64,000 bases of DNA from Levilactobacillus tangyuanensis (GTDB taxonomy: Bacteria; Bacillota; Bacilli; Lactobacillales; Lactobacillaceae). The stretch spans positions 84,917-148,916 of the forward strand of contig NZ_RHOA01000004.1 of assembly GCF_003946545.1 (NCBI RefSeq), in the 5' to 3' direction. The translations under genes and the position numbers were made by a program. Below, piece by piece: positions 15,203-23,212 of the stretch (position 1 is its first letter; each line of letters begins with the position of its first letter). The notes beneath the pieces were generated by a model. The model was not told where the DNA came from. It did not search any database and saw only the letters and a list, made by a program, of their open reading frames with translations.

Positions 15203-16351
15203 GTGAAACGAGTACAAATTACAGGGAAGTCCGTCCGGAAGTTTGAGGATGGGTACCCAATCGTATCAATAACAGATTTAGAAGACCGCAATGATTTTGA
15301 TAATGGTGCCTGGGTGCAATTAGAAAATCACGGTCACTTTGTGGCCACGGCATACTTTGCCAAGCAACATCGGGGCGTTGGGTATGTCCTGAGCCTTAAG
15401 GAAAATGAAGCAATTGATGAGCGCTTCTTTGCCAGCAAATTTAGAGCCGCCGTTGCTCGGCGCTCTGCCTTCAAGGACGAAGCAGCCTACCGGTTATTCA
15501 ATGGTGCCGGCGACAATCTCGGTGGCCTAGCTGTAGATGTTTACAACGGGTTATACATTTTCCGTTGGCAGAACACGGCCCTGAACCGTCAATCAAAATT
15601 AATTTACGCTGGCTTTCAACGGGTCGTGGGTAAGGATGCCGTCATGTTAGCTACGACACCAGGCCATGATAACCTGACGATCGTGAATGGTAAGCTCCCA
15701 GATATGCAAACAGAAGTCATGGAAGATGGTGTCAGCTATCCCATCGACTTGACGGTTGGCCGTTCACAATTAGCCTTAGAGTTCCGTGATATTCGGGCCT
15801 GGGTTAAGGCCAATAGTGAGCAAAAGCACCTTTTAAACTTGTACAGTGCTGAAACCGGTTTGGTGACGGCTGCCATGGCCGGCGATGCGGTTGAGGCCGT
15901 GACCGTCGACCCAACCAATCGAGCAACGACGACGATTCAAACGCAATTGGCCGCTAACAACTTGGATCAGGCTGCCGTTGAAATGCGGACGATGGATGTC
16001 TCCAACTACTTGGACTATGCCAGCAAGCATGAGTTATCCTTCGATATCGTCTCGATTAATCCACCAGCCTTTATTCGCGGGAAGAAGCATTCCTTCACCC
16101 TGGAACAAGACCTGCCAGAATTATTGCGTCAGGCTTTAGCGGTTACCCACAGTGGTTCTCAAATTATTTTAACCACGACGACGCCAACGTATTCGATGAA
16201 GCGTTTGCGGCAGACGGTGGGGGATGTGTTAGAAAATTATACCGGTTCTGTAAGTATTTCCAATGAGTTCCTGGCACCGGCCGATTTCCACAGTAATTCC
16301 GCCGATCGTCACGGGGAAGCCTTAAAGGGATTAGAGTTAACGATTAATTAA
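15203..16351 (+). CDS. RlmI-like class I SAM-dependent rRNA methyltransferase, diverged
   Basis: The 382-residue protein has the RlmI/YwbD layout: an N-terminal PUA domain (about 1-75, including GAWVQLENHGHFVATAYFAK), an EEHD-like middle domain, and a Rossmann methyltransferase domain. Relatives methylate a 23S rRNA cytosine at C5. It is diverged at key sites: the usual SAM loop (F/YTGGFSxxA) reads NLYSAETGLVTAAM, the usual GFFLDQRENR region reads ALEFRDIRAWV, and the catalytic DPPxF motif is NPPAFIRGKK. It may have a weaker or altered activity. It starts with GTG seven bases after AGGAGG and ends at the terminator 16378-16424. It is monocistronic. Confidence 0.8.
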   Translation: MKRVQITGKSVRKFEDGYPIVSITDLEDRNDFDNGAWVQLENHGHFVATAYFAKQHRGVGYVLSLKENEAIDERFFASKFRAAVARRSAFKDEAAYRLFNGAGDNLGGLAVDVYNGLYIFRWQNTALNRQSKLIYAGFQRVVGKDAVMLATTPGHDNLTIVNGKLPDMQTEVMEDGVSYPIDLTVGRSQLALEFRDIRAWVKANSEQKHLLNLYSAETGLVTAAMAGDAVEAVTVDPTNRATTTIQTQLAANNLDQAAVEMRTMDVSNYLDYASKHELSFDIVSINPPAFIRGKKHSFTLEQDLPELLRQALAVTHSGSQIILTTTTPTYSMKRLRQTVGDVLENYTGSVSISNEFLAPADFHSNSADRHGEALKGLELTIN

Positions 16352-16377
16352 TGAAAAGATTGTGAAAACACAATTTG

Positions 16378-16424
16378 AAGAGTCGACGGTAAGGATAGAC
16401 CACTTACCGATCGACTCTTTTTTT
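16378..16424 (+). terminator. Terminator after the methyltransferase gene
   Basis: AAGAGTCGA and GGTAAG pair with CTTACC and TCGACTCTT, followed by a T-run. Confidence 0.85.
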
Positions 16425-16442
16425 AATGCGAACCGGTTTACT

Positions 16443-16471
16443 TTTGGAATAGAAAACTTTAAACTTACTAT
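16443..16471 (+). promoter_or_regulatory. Promoter of the glucose uptake gene
   Basis: TTTGGA and TACTAT are separated by 17 bases; the predicted start is near 16478, inside the cre site. Confidence 0.55.
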
Positions 16472-16476
16472 TACAA

Positions 16477-16491
16477 TTAAAACCGCTTTCA
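16477..16491. promoter_or_regulatory. CcpA (cre) operator at the glucose uptake promoter
   Basis: TTAAAACCGCTTTCA matches the cre consensus WTGNAANCGNWWNCA at every fixed base except one (A for G). It covers the predicted transcription start, where bound CcpA would repress. Confidence 0.5.
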
Positions 16492-16534
16492 GTGGTTTAC
16501 CGCATAATTGAAATGAGAATTGAGGCTTACAACA

Positions 16535-17401
16535 ATGGACATTCTTCTAGCTTTAATCCCCACAATCTGTTGGGGAAGTATCGGATTAATCAGTGGCCGC
16601 TTGGGTGGCACATCGTACCAGCAGACGCTGGGGATGACTGCCGGGGCAGTTCTCTTTGGGACCTTTTCCCTATTCTATTACCAACCAAACCTTTCCGTTA
16701 TGGCGATGGTGGTTGGGATCGCTTCCGGACTTTGCTGGTCCGTGGGGCAATTTGAGCAATTTCAATCGATGAAATTTATTGGTATTTCCCGAACGGTCCC
16801 CATCTCTACGGGGCTTCAATTGGTTGGGACGGCGCTCGCCGGTGTCCTATTATTCCATGAATGGACGACCACTAAGATGATTACCCTGGGGACGATCGCC
16901 GTGATCGTTCTGATCGTTGGGGCCGCAATGACGTCTCTGCGTGATAAGAACGCTGTCGCTGGCAGTAGTCAACCGATGGAGGCCGGTAAGGGCTCCATGG
17001 CGTTGGCCATTTCGACGATTGGCTACATTCTTTACACCGTGATTGTTGAGTGGTCTGGCTTGAAGGCAACGCGGATCATTTTCCCACAATCCTTGGGGAT
17101 GATTCTTGGGGCCATTATCTTTGTCCTGTTTTCACGGCAACAAGTTATGCACAAGGCAACGGCCAAGAATATCCTGACCGGGATCGTTTGGGGCGTGGGG
17201 AACTTCTTCATGTTCATGTCGATTCCTAAGGTTGGGTTGGCCATCAGTTACTCGTTGGCACAATGTGGAATCGTGATCTCCACCTTCGGCAGCATCTGGT
17301 TATTAGGCGAGAAGAAAACCAAGCGTGAGATGGTTTACATCACGATTGGCTCACTGCTGGTTGTGGCCGGTGGGGTCACGCTCGGCATTATGAAAAAATA
17401 A
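16535..17401 (+). CDS. glcU: GRP-family glucose/sugar uptake permease
   Basis: The ATG at 16535 gives a 288-residue protein with ten hydrophobic helices. The start MDILLALIPTICWGSIGLIS and the ISRTVPISTGLQLVGTALAG and SYSLAQCGIVISTFG segments match the GRP/GlcU sugar transporter family (drug/metabolite superfamily), which imports glucose by proton symport independently of the PTS. The free glucose is then phosphorylated by glucokinase. The ribosome site (TTGAGG) is moderate; a TTG at 16520 is in frame but less likely. A cre site overlaps the promoter. The next gene, pgi, acts on glucose 6-phosphate and has its own promoter after a terminator. Confidence 0.88.
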   Translation: MDILLALIPTICWGSIGLISGRLGGTSYQQTLGMTAGAVLFGTFSLFYYQPNLSVMAMVVGIASGLCWSVGQFEQFQSMKFIGISRTVPISTGLQLVGTALAGVLLFHEWTTTKMITLGTIAVIVLIVGAAMTSLRDKNAVAGSSQPMEAGKGSMALAISTIGYILYTVIVEWSGLKATRIIFPQSLGMILGAIIFVLFSRQQVMHKATAKNILTGIVWGVGNFFMFMSIPKVGLAISYSLAQCGIVISTFGSIWLLGEKKTKREMVYITIGSLLVVAGGVTLGIMKK

Positions 17402-17411
17402 GTATATTGAG

Positions 17412-17440
17412 ACCAGTCGCTGATGGTGACTGGTTTTTTT
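17412..17440 (+). terminator. Terminator between glcU and pgi
   Basis: ACCAGTC pairs with GACTGGT and is followed by seven T. Confidence 0.8.
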
Positions 17441-17463
17441 ATTGGTTGCTTTGGACTATACCA

Positions 17464-17491
17464 TTTACATTCTTGGGGATTGCGTTATAAT
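17464..17491 (+). promoter_or_regulatory. Promoter of pgi
   Basis: TTTACA and a perfect TATAAT are separated by 16 bases, 38 bases before the start codon. Confidence 0.75.
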
Positions 17492-17528
17492 GTTCTTGTC
17501 TATAACAATAAAAGTGAGGTTATCTAAT

Positions 17529-18875
17529 ATGGCACATATCGCCTTTGATCGTTCCAAGCTGACACCCTTTATCCATGACAATGAATTGGGAGAAATGCAG
17601 GCGCTCGTTACCGCTGCAGACACCGAATTACGTCAGGGAACTGGTGCGGGTAGTGACTTCCGTGACTGGTTAAACTTACCTAAGGATTACGACAAGTCTG
17701 AATTCGCTCGGATTAAAACCGCGGCCAAGAAGATTCGTTCCGACTCCGAAGTCCTTGTTGTCATTGGTATTGGGGGTTCTTACCTAGGTGCCAAGATGGC
17801 TGTTGACTTCTTGCACGACACGTTCTTTAACTACTTGCCGGCTGAGAAGCGTCAGGGTCCTCAAGTGATCTTTGCTGGGAACTCGATCAGTCCAGATTAT
17901 GTCCACGACCTAATCAATTTGATTGGCGACCGTGATTTTTCCGTTAACGTGATTTCGAAGTCTGGGACCACGACGGAACCTTCCATTGCCTTTCGGATCT
18001 TTAAGGAAATGTTAGTTAAGAAGTACGGTGAAGACGGCGCGAAGTCACGGATTTACGCCACGACCGATAAGCAACGTGGGGCCTTGAAGACCGAAGCGGA
18101 TGCTGCTGGATACGAGACGTTTGTCATCCCTGATGGCGTTGGTGGCCGATACTCCGTCCTGACTGCCGTTGGATTATTACCAATCGCCGCTTCAGGGGCC
18201 GACATCGACGAATTGATGGCCGGTGCCGCTGCAGCCCAAGACGACTACACGGATCCTGACCTCACCAAGAATGCGGCTTACCAATACGCTGCACTGCGGA
18301 ATATCCTGTACCGGAAGGGTTACACGACTGAATTGCTGGAAAATTACGAACCACGTCTGCAATACTTCGCAGAGTGGTGGAAGCAATTAATGGGTGAATC
18401 CGAAGGGAAAGACCAAAAGGGCATTTATCCATCATCCGCTAACTTCAGTACCGACTTGCACTCATTGGGTCAATACATCCAAGAGGGTCGGCGGAACCTG
18501 ATGGAAACGGTAATTACCGTTGATAAGCCACAAAATGACGTGAACGTCCCAAGTGCCGCCGATGACCTCGATGGCCTGAAGTATTTGGAAGGCAAGCCAA
18601 TGAGCTTCGTTAACCGCAAGGCCTACGAAGGGGTTGTCTTAGCGCATACTGATGGTGGCGTTCCTAACATGGGGGTTCATATTCCTGACCAAACGCCTTA
18701 CACACTGGGTTATCTGATCTACTTCTTCGAAGTGGCCGTTGCAATTTCTGGTTATTTGAATGGGATTAACCCATTCAACCAACCGGGGGTTGAAGCTTAC
18801 AAGACCAACATGTTTGCACTTCTTGGCAAGCCTGGTTTTGAAAAGTTAGGGAAAGAATTGAACGATCGGCTTTAA
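17529..18875 (+). CDS. pgi: Glucose-6-phosphate isomerase
   Basis: This 448-residue enzyme interconverts glucose 6-phosphate and fructose 6-phosphate in the cytoplasm. Family signatures are clear: [13 protein letters not shown] (sugar-phosphate loop), [16 protein letters not shown] with the SKSGTT phosphate-binding motif, [15 protein letters not shown], and near the C-terminus [12 protein letters not shown] with the active-site Lys. The catalytic Glu lies in LMGESEGK and His in [10 protein letters not shown]. The length equals the short Firmicute form. The start ATG at 17529 follows GTGAGG; an upstream extension overlaps the promoter and is rejected. It has its own promoter and terminator (18898-18933). 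Confidence 0.97.
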   Translation: MAHIAFDRSKLTPFIHDNELGEMQALVTAADTELRQGTGAGSDFRDWLNLPKDYDKSEFARIKTAAKKIRSDSEVLVVIGIGGSYLGAKMAVDFLHDTFFNYLPAEKRQGPQVIFAGNSISPDYVHDLINLIGDRDFSVNVISKSGTTTEPSIAFRIFKEMLVKKYGEDGAKSRIYATTDKQRGALKTEADAAGYETFVIPDGVGGRYSVLTAVGLLPIAASGADIDELMAGAAAAQDDYTDPDLTKNAAYQYAALRNILYRKGYTTELLENYEPRLQYFAEWWKQLMGESEGKDQKGIYPSSANFSTDLHSLGQYIQEGRRNLMETVITVDKPQNDVNVPSAADDLDGLKYLEGKPMSFVNRKAYEGVVLAHTDGGVPNMGVHIPDQTPYTLGYLIYFFEVAVAISGYLNGINPFNQPGVEAYKTNMFALLGKPGFEKLGKELNDRL

Positions 18876-18897
18876 TTAACGAAGGAAATTCATTGTA

Positions 18898-18933
18898 AAT
18901 GTCTGCGGATCGATTGATCTGCAGGCATTTTTT
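18898..18933 (+). terminator. Terminator after pgi
   Basis: AATGTCTGCGGATC pairs with GATCTGCAGGCATT (14 bp with two G-T pairs) around GATT, then a T-run. Confidence 0.85.
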
Positions 18934-19034
18934 ATGGTCTAATAGCGATTATGTGCGGGTAGGGGCCGGGCATAATCGGTCAAAAACCGTAAAGTTTAGT
19001 TTATAAAAGGAGAGTAACCCTTGAAGGGTGGATC

Positions 19035-19062
19035 TTGAACCGGTATAGTATTAAGGTATGCT
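19035..19062 (+). promoter_or_regulatory. Promoter of the yfhO gene
   Basis: TTGAAC and TATGCT are separated by 16 bases, about 37 bases before the TTG start. Confidence 0.5.
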
Positions 19063-19098
19063 CCGGAGTGGGGCAGAAAAGTCAAGGGAGAGAATAAT

Positions 19099-22000
19099 TT
19101 GAAGGCTTCAAAACGTACATATTTATGGTATACAGCGATTTTTCTAGTGCTGGTTGCTTGTTCCTACGGGATCTTCATACTGACTGGGAAGTCGTTCATC
19201 TGGGAAGGTGATGGCCTAGCCCAACATTTTCCAATCTTGGAGAAATTTTACAGCTGGTTGCACTCGGGGAGTATTACCGGTTGGTCGTGGGACTTGGGCC
19301 TTGGAGCCGATAAGTTAACGACCTTCTCCTACTATGTCCTAGGGGACCCATTCAGTTACCTCATCGCGTTTTTTCCTCATGCGCGGATTGAATTGGGGTA
19401 TAACCTGTTAATTCTATTGCGGTTATATGTCAGTGGGTTGGCATTCCTGTTCTTTGCTCGTCAACGCGGCTTCAAGACCGCCAGTCAATTGTTTGGGACG
19501 CTAACTTACACCTTTACCGGGTTTTCACTTTACGTTAGTATCCGGCACCCGTTCTTCTTGTTACCGATGATCCTGTTCCCATTGCTGGCCTTTGGGGTTG
19601 ATCACGTGTTACGCGGGAAGTCATGGGTACCACTGGCCATCTTCACTGGCCTCGCCTTAGTCAGCAACTTCTACTTTGCCTACATTTTGGCAATTGGGAG
19701 CCTGATTTACGCCGTGTTACGGTACTTCAGTGTTCGTGAACATCAGAGTCTGAATACTTGGCCGGTTGTTGGTAAATTGGTTGGCGCCGGGTTTGCCGGC
19801 TTCATGCTGGCAGGTGTCCTGTTTATCCCTTCATTAATGGGGGTTATGTCATCGACGCGGGCCACGGCCAAGTTTGCTAATGGGTACTTCATTTATCCAT
19901 TCAGTTATTACTTACGCCTATCGAACAGCATGGTCACCACGGGTAACCCAATGCGCTTTTGGGTAAACTTAGGCCTGGCAGGGATTACCTTCCTGGCCTT
20001 GGTCTACGTCCTGCGGCACTTCCGTCGATACCTATGGTTAAACATTGCCATCGTCATGATGGCCGTCGGTACCCTAATTCCAGCCGTTGCCGCCATTATG
20101 AATGGTGGGACGACGCCATCACAACGGTGGTTATTACTGGGGTGCCTGGCCTTTAGTCTGGCGGTTATGTCGTTTGTCGACAACCTGACGAGTCTGGATC
20201 GCGGTGACTTAACGACCCTGATGCTCAGCACCTTAGGGCTGTTGCTCTTGGTATGGCTGTCTAATGGGTTTATCTTTAACAATCATCCCCATGACTTTGT
20301 CCAATACGGCCTGTTACTGATGACCTTGGGGATTGTGCTAGTGGGGCATTTCTACCACTGGTCCGTTGAACGGACCGGGGCCCTGTTGATTGTCTGCTTG
20401 GCCATTAACCTGATTGGTAACGCCTATGGTTACTTCAGTCCGAATGCCGGTGGGGCAAGTTCCCAACTGGTTACTCGTGGGGTATCCACGAAATACCAAA
20501 AGAATTTTTACGACGGGGCACAGGCCTACGTCAAGAAGCAAAAGGGCTTCACGCGGAGTGCCACGAGTAAGTATTATTACTTCACGAATGAAGCCAAAAC
20601 CAACATGGGGATGAACTTAGGGACCCATGATATTATGTCCTACTTCTCCGTTGAAAACGGGGCCGTGGGTGACTTCAGTCAAAAGTTAGATAACTCACAG
20701 TTCAAGATGAACAAGCCGATTAATCAGGCTGATAGTCGGACGACGATGAGCAATCTATTGGGCGTTAAGTACATCTTTGCCCGTAACAATCAGATTGGCA
20801 CGCAGGCCTTTCCATATGCTTATCAAGTTGCCAAGCACAACAATGGTAAGGTGGTTAAGTACCGTGATCAACCAGTCCATGACTTAGGAAACAACTACGG
20901 CACGACCATCTTGAAGTCTAAGGACGCCTTGCCATTAGCCTATCTCCAAACGAGTCAAATTAGCGGTAAGCAATTTGCCGGGATGAGTGGGTTGAATCGC
21001 GAACAAGCCTTGACGTATGGTGCCGAGGTTCAAAAGCCAATCAGTGGGGTTAAGACCGCTACGGTACCGGACTCAACCAAGGCCATTGCCTATCATGTCG
21101 AACCCGATAAGGCCATGGTTGTCGATAGCTTGGGTCAAGTGGTTAAGTTCCGACAACAAGGAAACCAAGTCAATCCTGACCTCATCACGACCACTCAGAC
21201 GTCCTTACGGCAAAAGAACCAGGACCGGTCGGTTAATATTACCAATGACCGGGCCCGGCTCAAGAAGTTGGCTAAGGAAAATGCCAAGACGTTGGCTCGT
21301 AATGAAAAGGTCAATGCCAACGGGTTGAACACCATGACGAGTGACAACATGGGGAATCCGATGACCTATCATCTGATGATTGATCGGCCCGTATCAACCA
21401 AGCATACCGAGTTGTATTTGGAACTGGATGGGATTAAGGCTGACCGCTTCAGTGTTCGTGACAAGTATCGTCATGAGAAGAACACGAAGGCCTTCAGTAA
21501 CCAGGCCTACACGGGGATTGCCCGGATGCAAACGCTGCGGAGTGCCCTGTGGAACCAGAGCGACGGTGCTTATACCGTTACTGCCACGAGTTTCCAAAAC
21601 GTCACGAGCTTTAACCAGTTAGGACAAGGGAACCTGTCCGATTACCAGAACAAGCAACGGGTCTTGTTAAACTTAGGCTATTCACCAACTCGACGCCAGA
21701 AGATCAAGCTGACCTTTAGCGGCGTCCAAAACTTGAAGTTCAAGTCGGCCAAGTTGGTGGCTGTGCCATTCAACAAGGCTTACAGCACGCGGATGCATAA
21801 GCTGCAAAAGCAAGGCTTAAAGAACCTGAAGGTTAAGAACAACCTGGTCAAAGGGAGCACGAACAGTCAATCTGCGAGTGTCCTGACGACCTCGATTCCT
21901 TATTCCAAGGGCTGGCAATTAACGGTGGATGGTCACCAACAACCAACCACTAAGGTTAACGTCGGCTTTGTAGGGGGTAAAATCCCCGCTGGGAAGCATC

Positions 22001-22122
22001 AAATCCGTTTAACTTACCGGACACCAGGATTGAAACTAGGGGGCTTAATGACGCTCTTAGGGCTACTGGTGGTTGTGCTCATCGGCGGCTTCCAGTTTTG
22101 GTGGTCACGGCGAACGAAATAA
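19099..22122 (+). CDS. yfhO: YfhO family GT-C-type membrane glycosyltransferase
   Basis: The start is TTG at 19099, seven bases after AAGGGAGAG; the product has 1007 residues. It opens with a membrane helix and the loop FIWEGDGLAQHFP, whose Asp38 is the first-loop acid typical of GT-C glycosyltransferases using polyprenyl-phosphate sugars. About 12 membrane helices fill residues 10-470, a large outside domain spans about 475-965, and one helix (about 975-997) lies at the C-terminus. YfhO proteins of lactobacilli and bacilli glycosylate wall or lipoteichoic acids or surface proteins on the outer face. No glycosyl-donor synthase is nearby. It is monocistronic with a promoter at 19035 and terminator at 22147-22183. 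Confidence 0.9.
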   Translation: MKASKRTYLWYTAIFLVLVACSYGIFILTGKSFIWEGDGLAQHFPILEKFYSWLHSGSITGWSWDLGLGADKLTTFSYYVLGDPFSYLIAFFPHARIELGYNLLILLRLYVSGLAFLFFARQRGFKTASQLFGTLTYTFTGFSLYVSIRHPFFLLPMILFPLLAFGVDHVLRGKSWVPLAIFTGLALVSNFYFAYILAIGSLIYAVLRYFSVREHQSLNTWPVVGKLVGAGFAGFMLAGVLFIPSLMGVMSSTRATAKFANGYFIYPFSYYLRLSNSMVTTGNPMRFWVNLGLAGITFLALVYVLRHFRRYLWLNIAIVMMAVGTLIPAVAAIMNGGTTPSQRWLLLGCLAFSLAVMSFVDNLTSLDRGDLTTLMLSTLGLLLLVWLSNGFIFNNHPHDFVQYGLLLMTLGIVLVGHFYHWSVERTGALLIVCLAINLIGNAYGYFSPNAGGASSQLVTRGVSTKYQKNFYDGAQAYVKKQKGFTRSATSKYYYFTNEAKTNMGMNLGTHDIMSYFSVENGAVGDFSQKLDNSQFKMNKPINQADSRTTMSNLLGVKYIFARNNQIGTQAFPYAYQVAKHNNGKVVKYRDQPVHDLGNNYGTTILKSKDALPLAYLQTSQISGKQFAGMSGLNREQALTYGAEVQKPISGVKTATVPDSTKAIAYHVEPDKAMVVDSLGQVVKFRQQGNQVNPDLITTTQTSLRQKNQDRSVNITNDRARLKKLAKENAKTLARNEKVNANGLNTMTSDNMGNPMTYHLMIDRPVSTKHTELYLELDGIKADRFSVRDKYRHEKNTKAFSNQAYTGIARMQTLRSALWNQSDGAYTVTATSFQNVTSFNQLGQGNLSDYQNKQRVLLNLGYSPTRRQKIKLTFSGVQNLKFKSAKLVAVPFNKAYSTRMHKLQKQGLKNLKVKNNLVKGSTNSQSASVLTTSIPYSKGWQLTVDGHQQPTTKVNVGFVGGKIPAGKHQIRLTYRTPGLKLGGLMTLLGLLVVVLIGGFQFWWSRRTK

Positions 22123-22146
22123 CGCGTAAGCTAGAAGTGTAATGAG

Positions 22147-22183
22147 AAAGGCCATCCGATCGGCTGATCGGGTGGCCTTTTTT
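22147..22183 (+). terminator. Terminator after yfhO
   Basis: AAAGGCCATCCGATC pairs with GATCGGGTGGCCTTT (one G-T pair) around GGCT, followed by T. Confidence 0.85.
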
Positions 22184-22256
22184 CGCTTTCTAAAAAACTG
22201 TGTTCAATGGCTTCAGGAGGGGAGGCAGTGACCGTTAGCCGGCCGAGGTAACCGCT

Positions 22257-22444
22257 TTTATTGCGTAGACGTCGTCAGTACAATGCATGGGTAGATTATA
22301 GAAACAGTCGTCAACAATAGCTGTATCAGGAAAAAGATCTTTTCACGGCGGCATCAATTGTCCCATGTTGGTCAAACTAAGTGATCATTCCCACAAATGG
22401 TGCAGGGATCGAATAAAGGCACGGCCAAATGGCTATGCCTTTTT
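22257..22444 (+). other. Possible orphan transcript in the 22184-22455 gap
   Basis: TTTATT (22257-22262) and TACAAT (22279-22284), 16 bases apart, form a promoter candidate. A terminator hairpin AAAGGCA/TGCCTTT with inner GCC/GGC follows at 22415-22442 with five T. Between them there is no ORF of more than a few codons. This gap otherwise holds nothing recognisable. A small RNA of about 150 bases is possible but unproven. Confidence 0.3.
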
Positions 22445-22455
22445 ATGAATAAATA

Positions 22456-22496
22456 AACCCCAGATATTCAATGCCAGGCATCGAATATCTGGGGTT
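22456..22496 (-). terminator. Terminator of tRNA-Gln
   Basis: A 14-bp perfect stem, AACCCCAGATATTC with GAATATCTGGGGTT, encloses a smaller ATGCC/GGCAT pair; on the minus strand it is followed by TATTTATT. It begins ten bases after the tRNA end. Confidence 0.7.
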
Positions 22497-22505
22497 CATG
22501 TCTGA

Positions 22506-22578
22506 TTGGGTATACTGGACTCGAACCAGTAAATTACGGATTCAGAGTCCGCTGCCTTACCAATTTGGCGAATACCCA
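22506..22578 (-). tRNA. tRNA-Gln (anticodon CTG)
   Basis: The minus strand folds as a tRNA: acceptor TGGGTAT/ATACCCA, D arm GCC...GGC, anticodon stem GCGGA/TCCGT with loop CTCTGAA (anticodon CTG, reading CAG), and T arm ACTGG-TTCGAGT-CCAGT. The U1-A72 start is typical of Gln tRNAs. CCA is not encoded. As the C34 isoacceptor it can read only CAG; the main TTG form must lie elsewhere. Confidence 0.92.
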
Positions 22579-22752
22579 ATAAAGTTATCAAACAACAAAT
22601 TAATTGTAACTTGTCCAACTATTAGTGTCAACTATCTTTTGGCAGAAAAAGCGATAAATTGCATAAATCCGACTTTTCTCGAATTTTATTACATAATCGA
22701 TTGACAATTACTGATGGGTAATGTAAAGTAATAGTTGCTTAGTTGATCACAT

Positions 22753-22826
22753 TGCCCGCTGGTCAAACTGGTTTAAGACGTCGCCCTCTCAAGGCGGAGT
22801 TACGGGTTCGAGTCCCGTGCGGGTGA
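22753..22826 (+). tRNA. tRNA-Glu (anticodon CTC)
   Basis: Anticodon stem TCGCC/GGCGG with loop CTCTCAA gives CTC (reads GAG). The D arm GTC...GAC and T arm ACGGG-TTCGAGT-CCCGT are regular. The acceptor TGCCCGC/GCGGGTG carries G-U pairs at the first two positions, unusual for a Glu tRNA, which normally begins G1-C72. CCA is not encoded. A terminator follows at 22853. Confidence 0.85.
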
Positions 22827-22852
22827 TAAGTTGAAGTGTACCGGTATCATAA

Positions 22853-22896
22853 GAAGGCCTAAACGCTGTGTTAACAGTGTTTAGACCTTCTTTTTT
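22853..22896 (+). terminator. Terminator after tRNA-Glu
   Basis: GAAGGCCTAAACGCTGT pairs with ACAGTGTTTAGACCTTC (two non-canonical positions) around GTTA, followed by six T. Confidence 0.85.
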
Positions 22897-22938
22897 CATT
22901 CCCAAAATTTTGAAATGACAATACTAAGGTCAAATTAG

Positions 22939-22968
22939 GTCAAGTGAATCGGGTGACCTTTTTTTCAA
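22939..22968 (+). terminator. Second terminator-like hairpin in the 22897-23212 gap
   Basis: AGGTCA pairs with TGACCT around a 12-base loop and is followed by seven T; an extra upstream AGGTCA copy could pair instead. No gene lies between it and the tRNA terminator, so it may be a remnant or backup. The stretch 22970-23115 shows no supported gene. Confidence 0.4.
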
Positions 22969-23116
22969 GGCTTTTAGTTGTTTTAAGCTCTTTAGTGTCC
23001 CACAGACAAAATTTCTGGTCATCTTTTATTCACTTTAACGGGGCTATCCTGCAGTCGATTGAGAGCCACCGGTATCAGCCGTTCAGACACGCGATAGTCG
23101 AAAATACTGATGAACA

Positions 23117-23155
23117 AAAAAGCGACCTGACCGATTGATTATCGGCTGGGTCGCT
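23117..23155 (-). terminator. Terminator of the zinc-ribbon/DUF805 gene
   Basis: On the minus strand AGCGACCCAGCCGAT pairs with ATCGGTCAGGTCGCT and is followed by TTTTTTG. Confidence 0.8.
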
Positions 23156-23212
23156 GAATAATAGCAAAAATAAACGTGAACGTGCGGATGCTTCACCTTA
23201 CTTGAAAGGGTG

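Noticed and set aside
22944..23138. 64-codon plus-strand frame in the gap after tRNA-Glu
   Set aside because: It overlaps a terminator at its start, lacks a ribosome site and shows no domain; it is probably chance.
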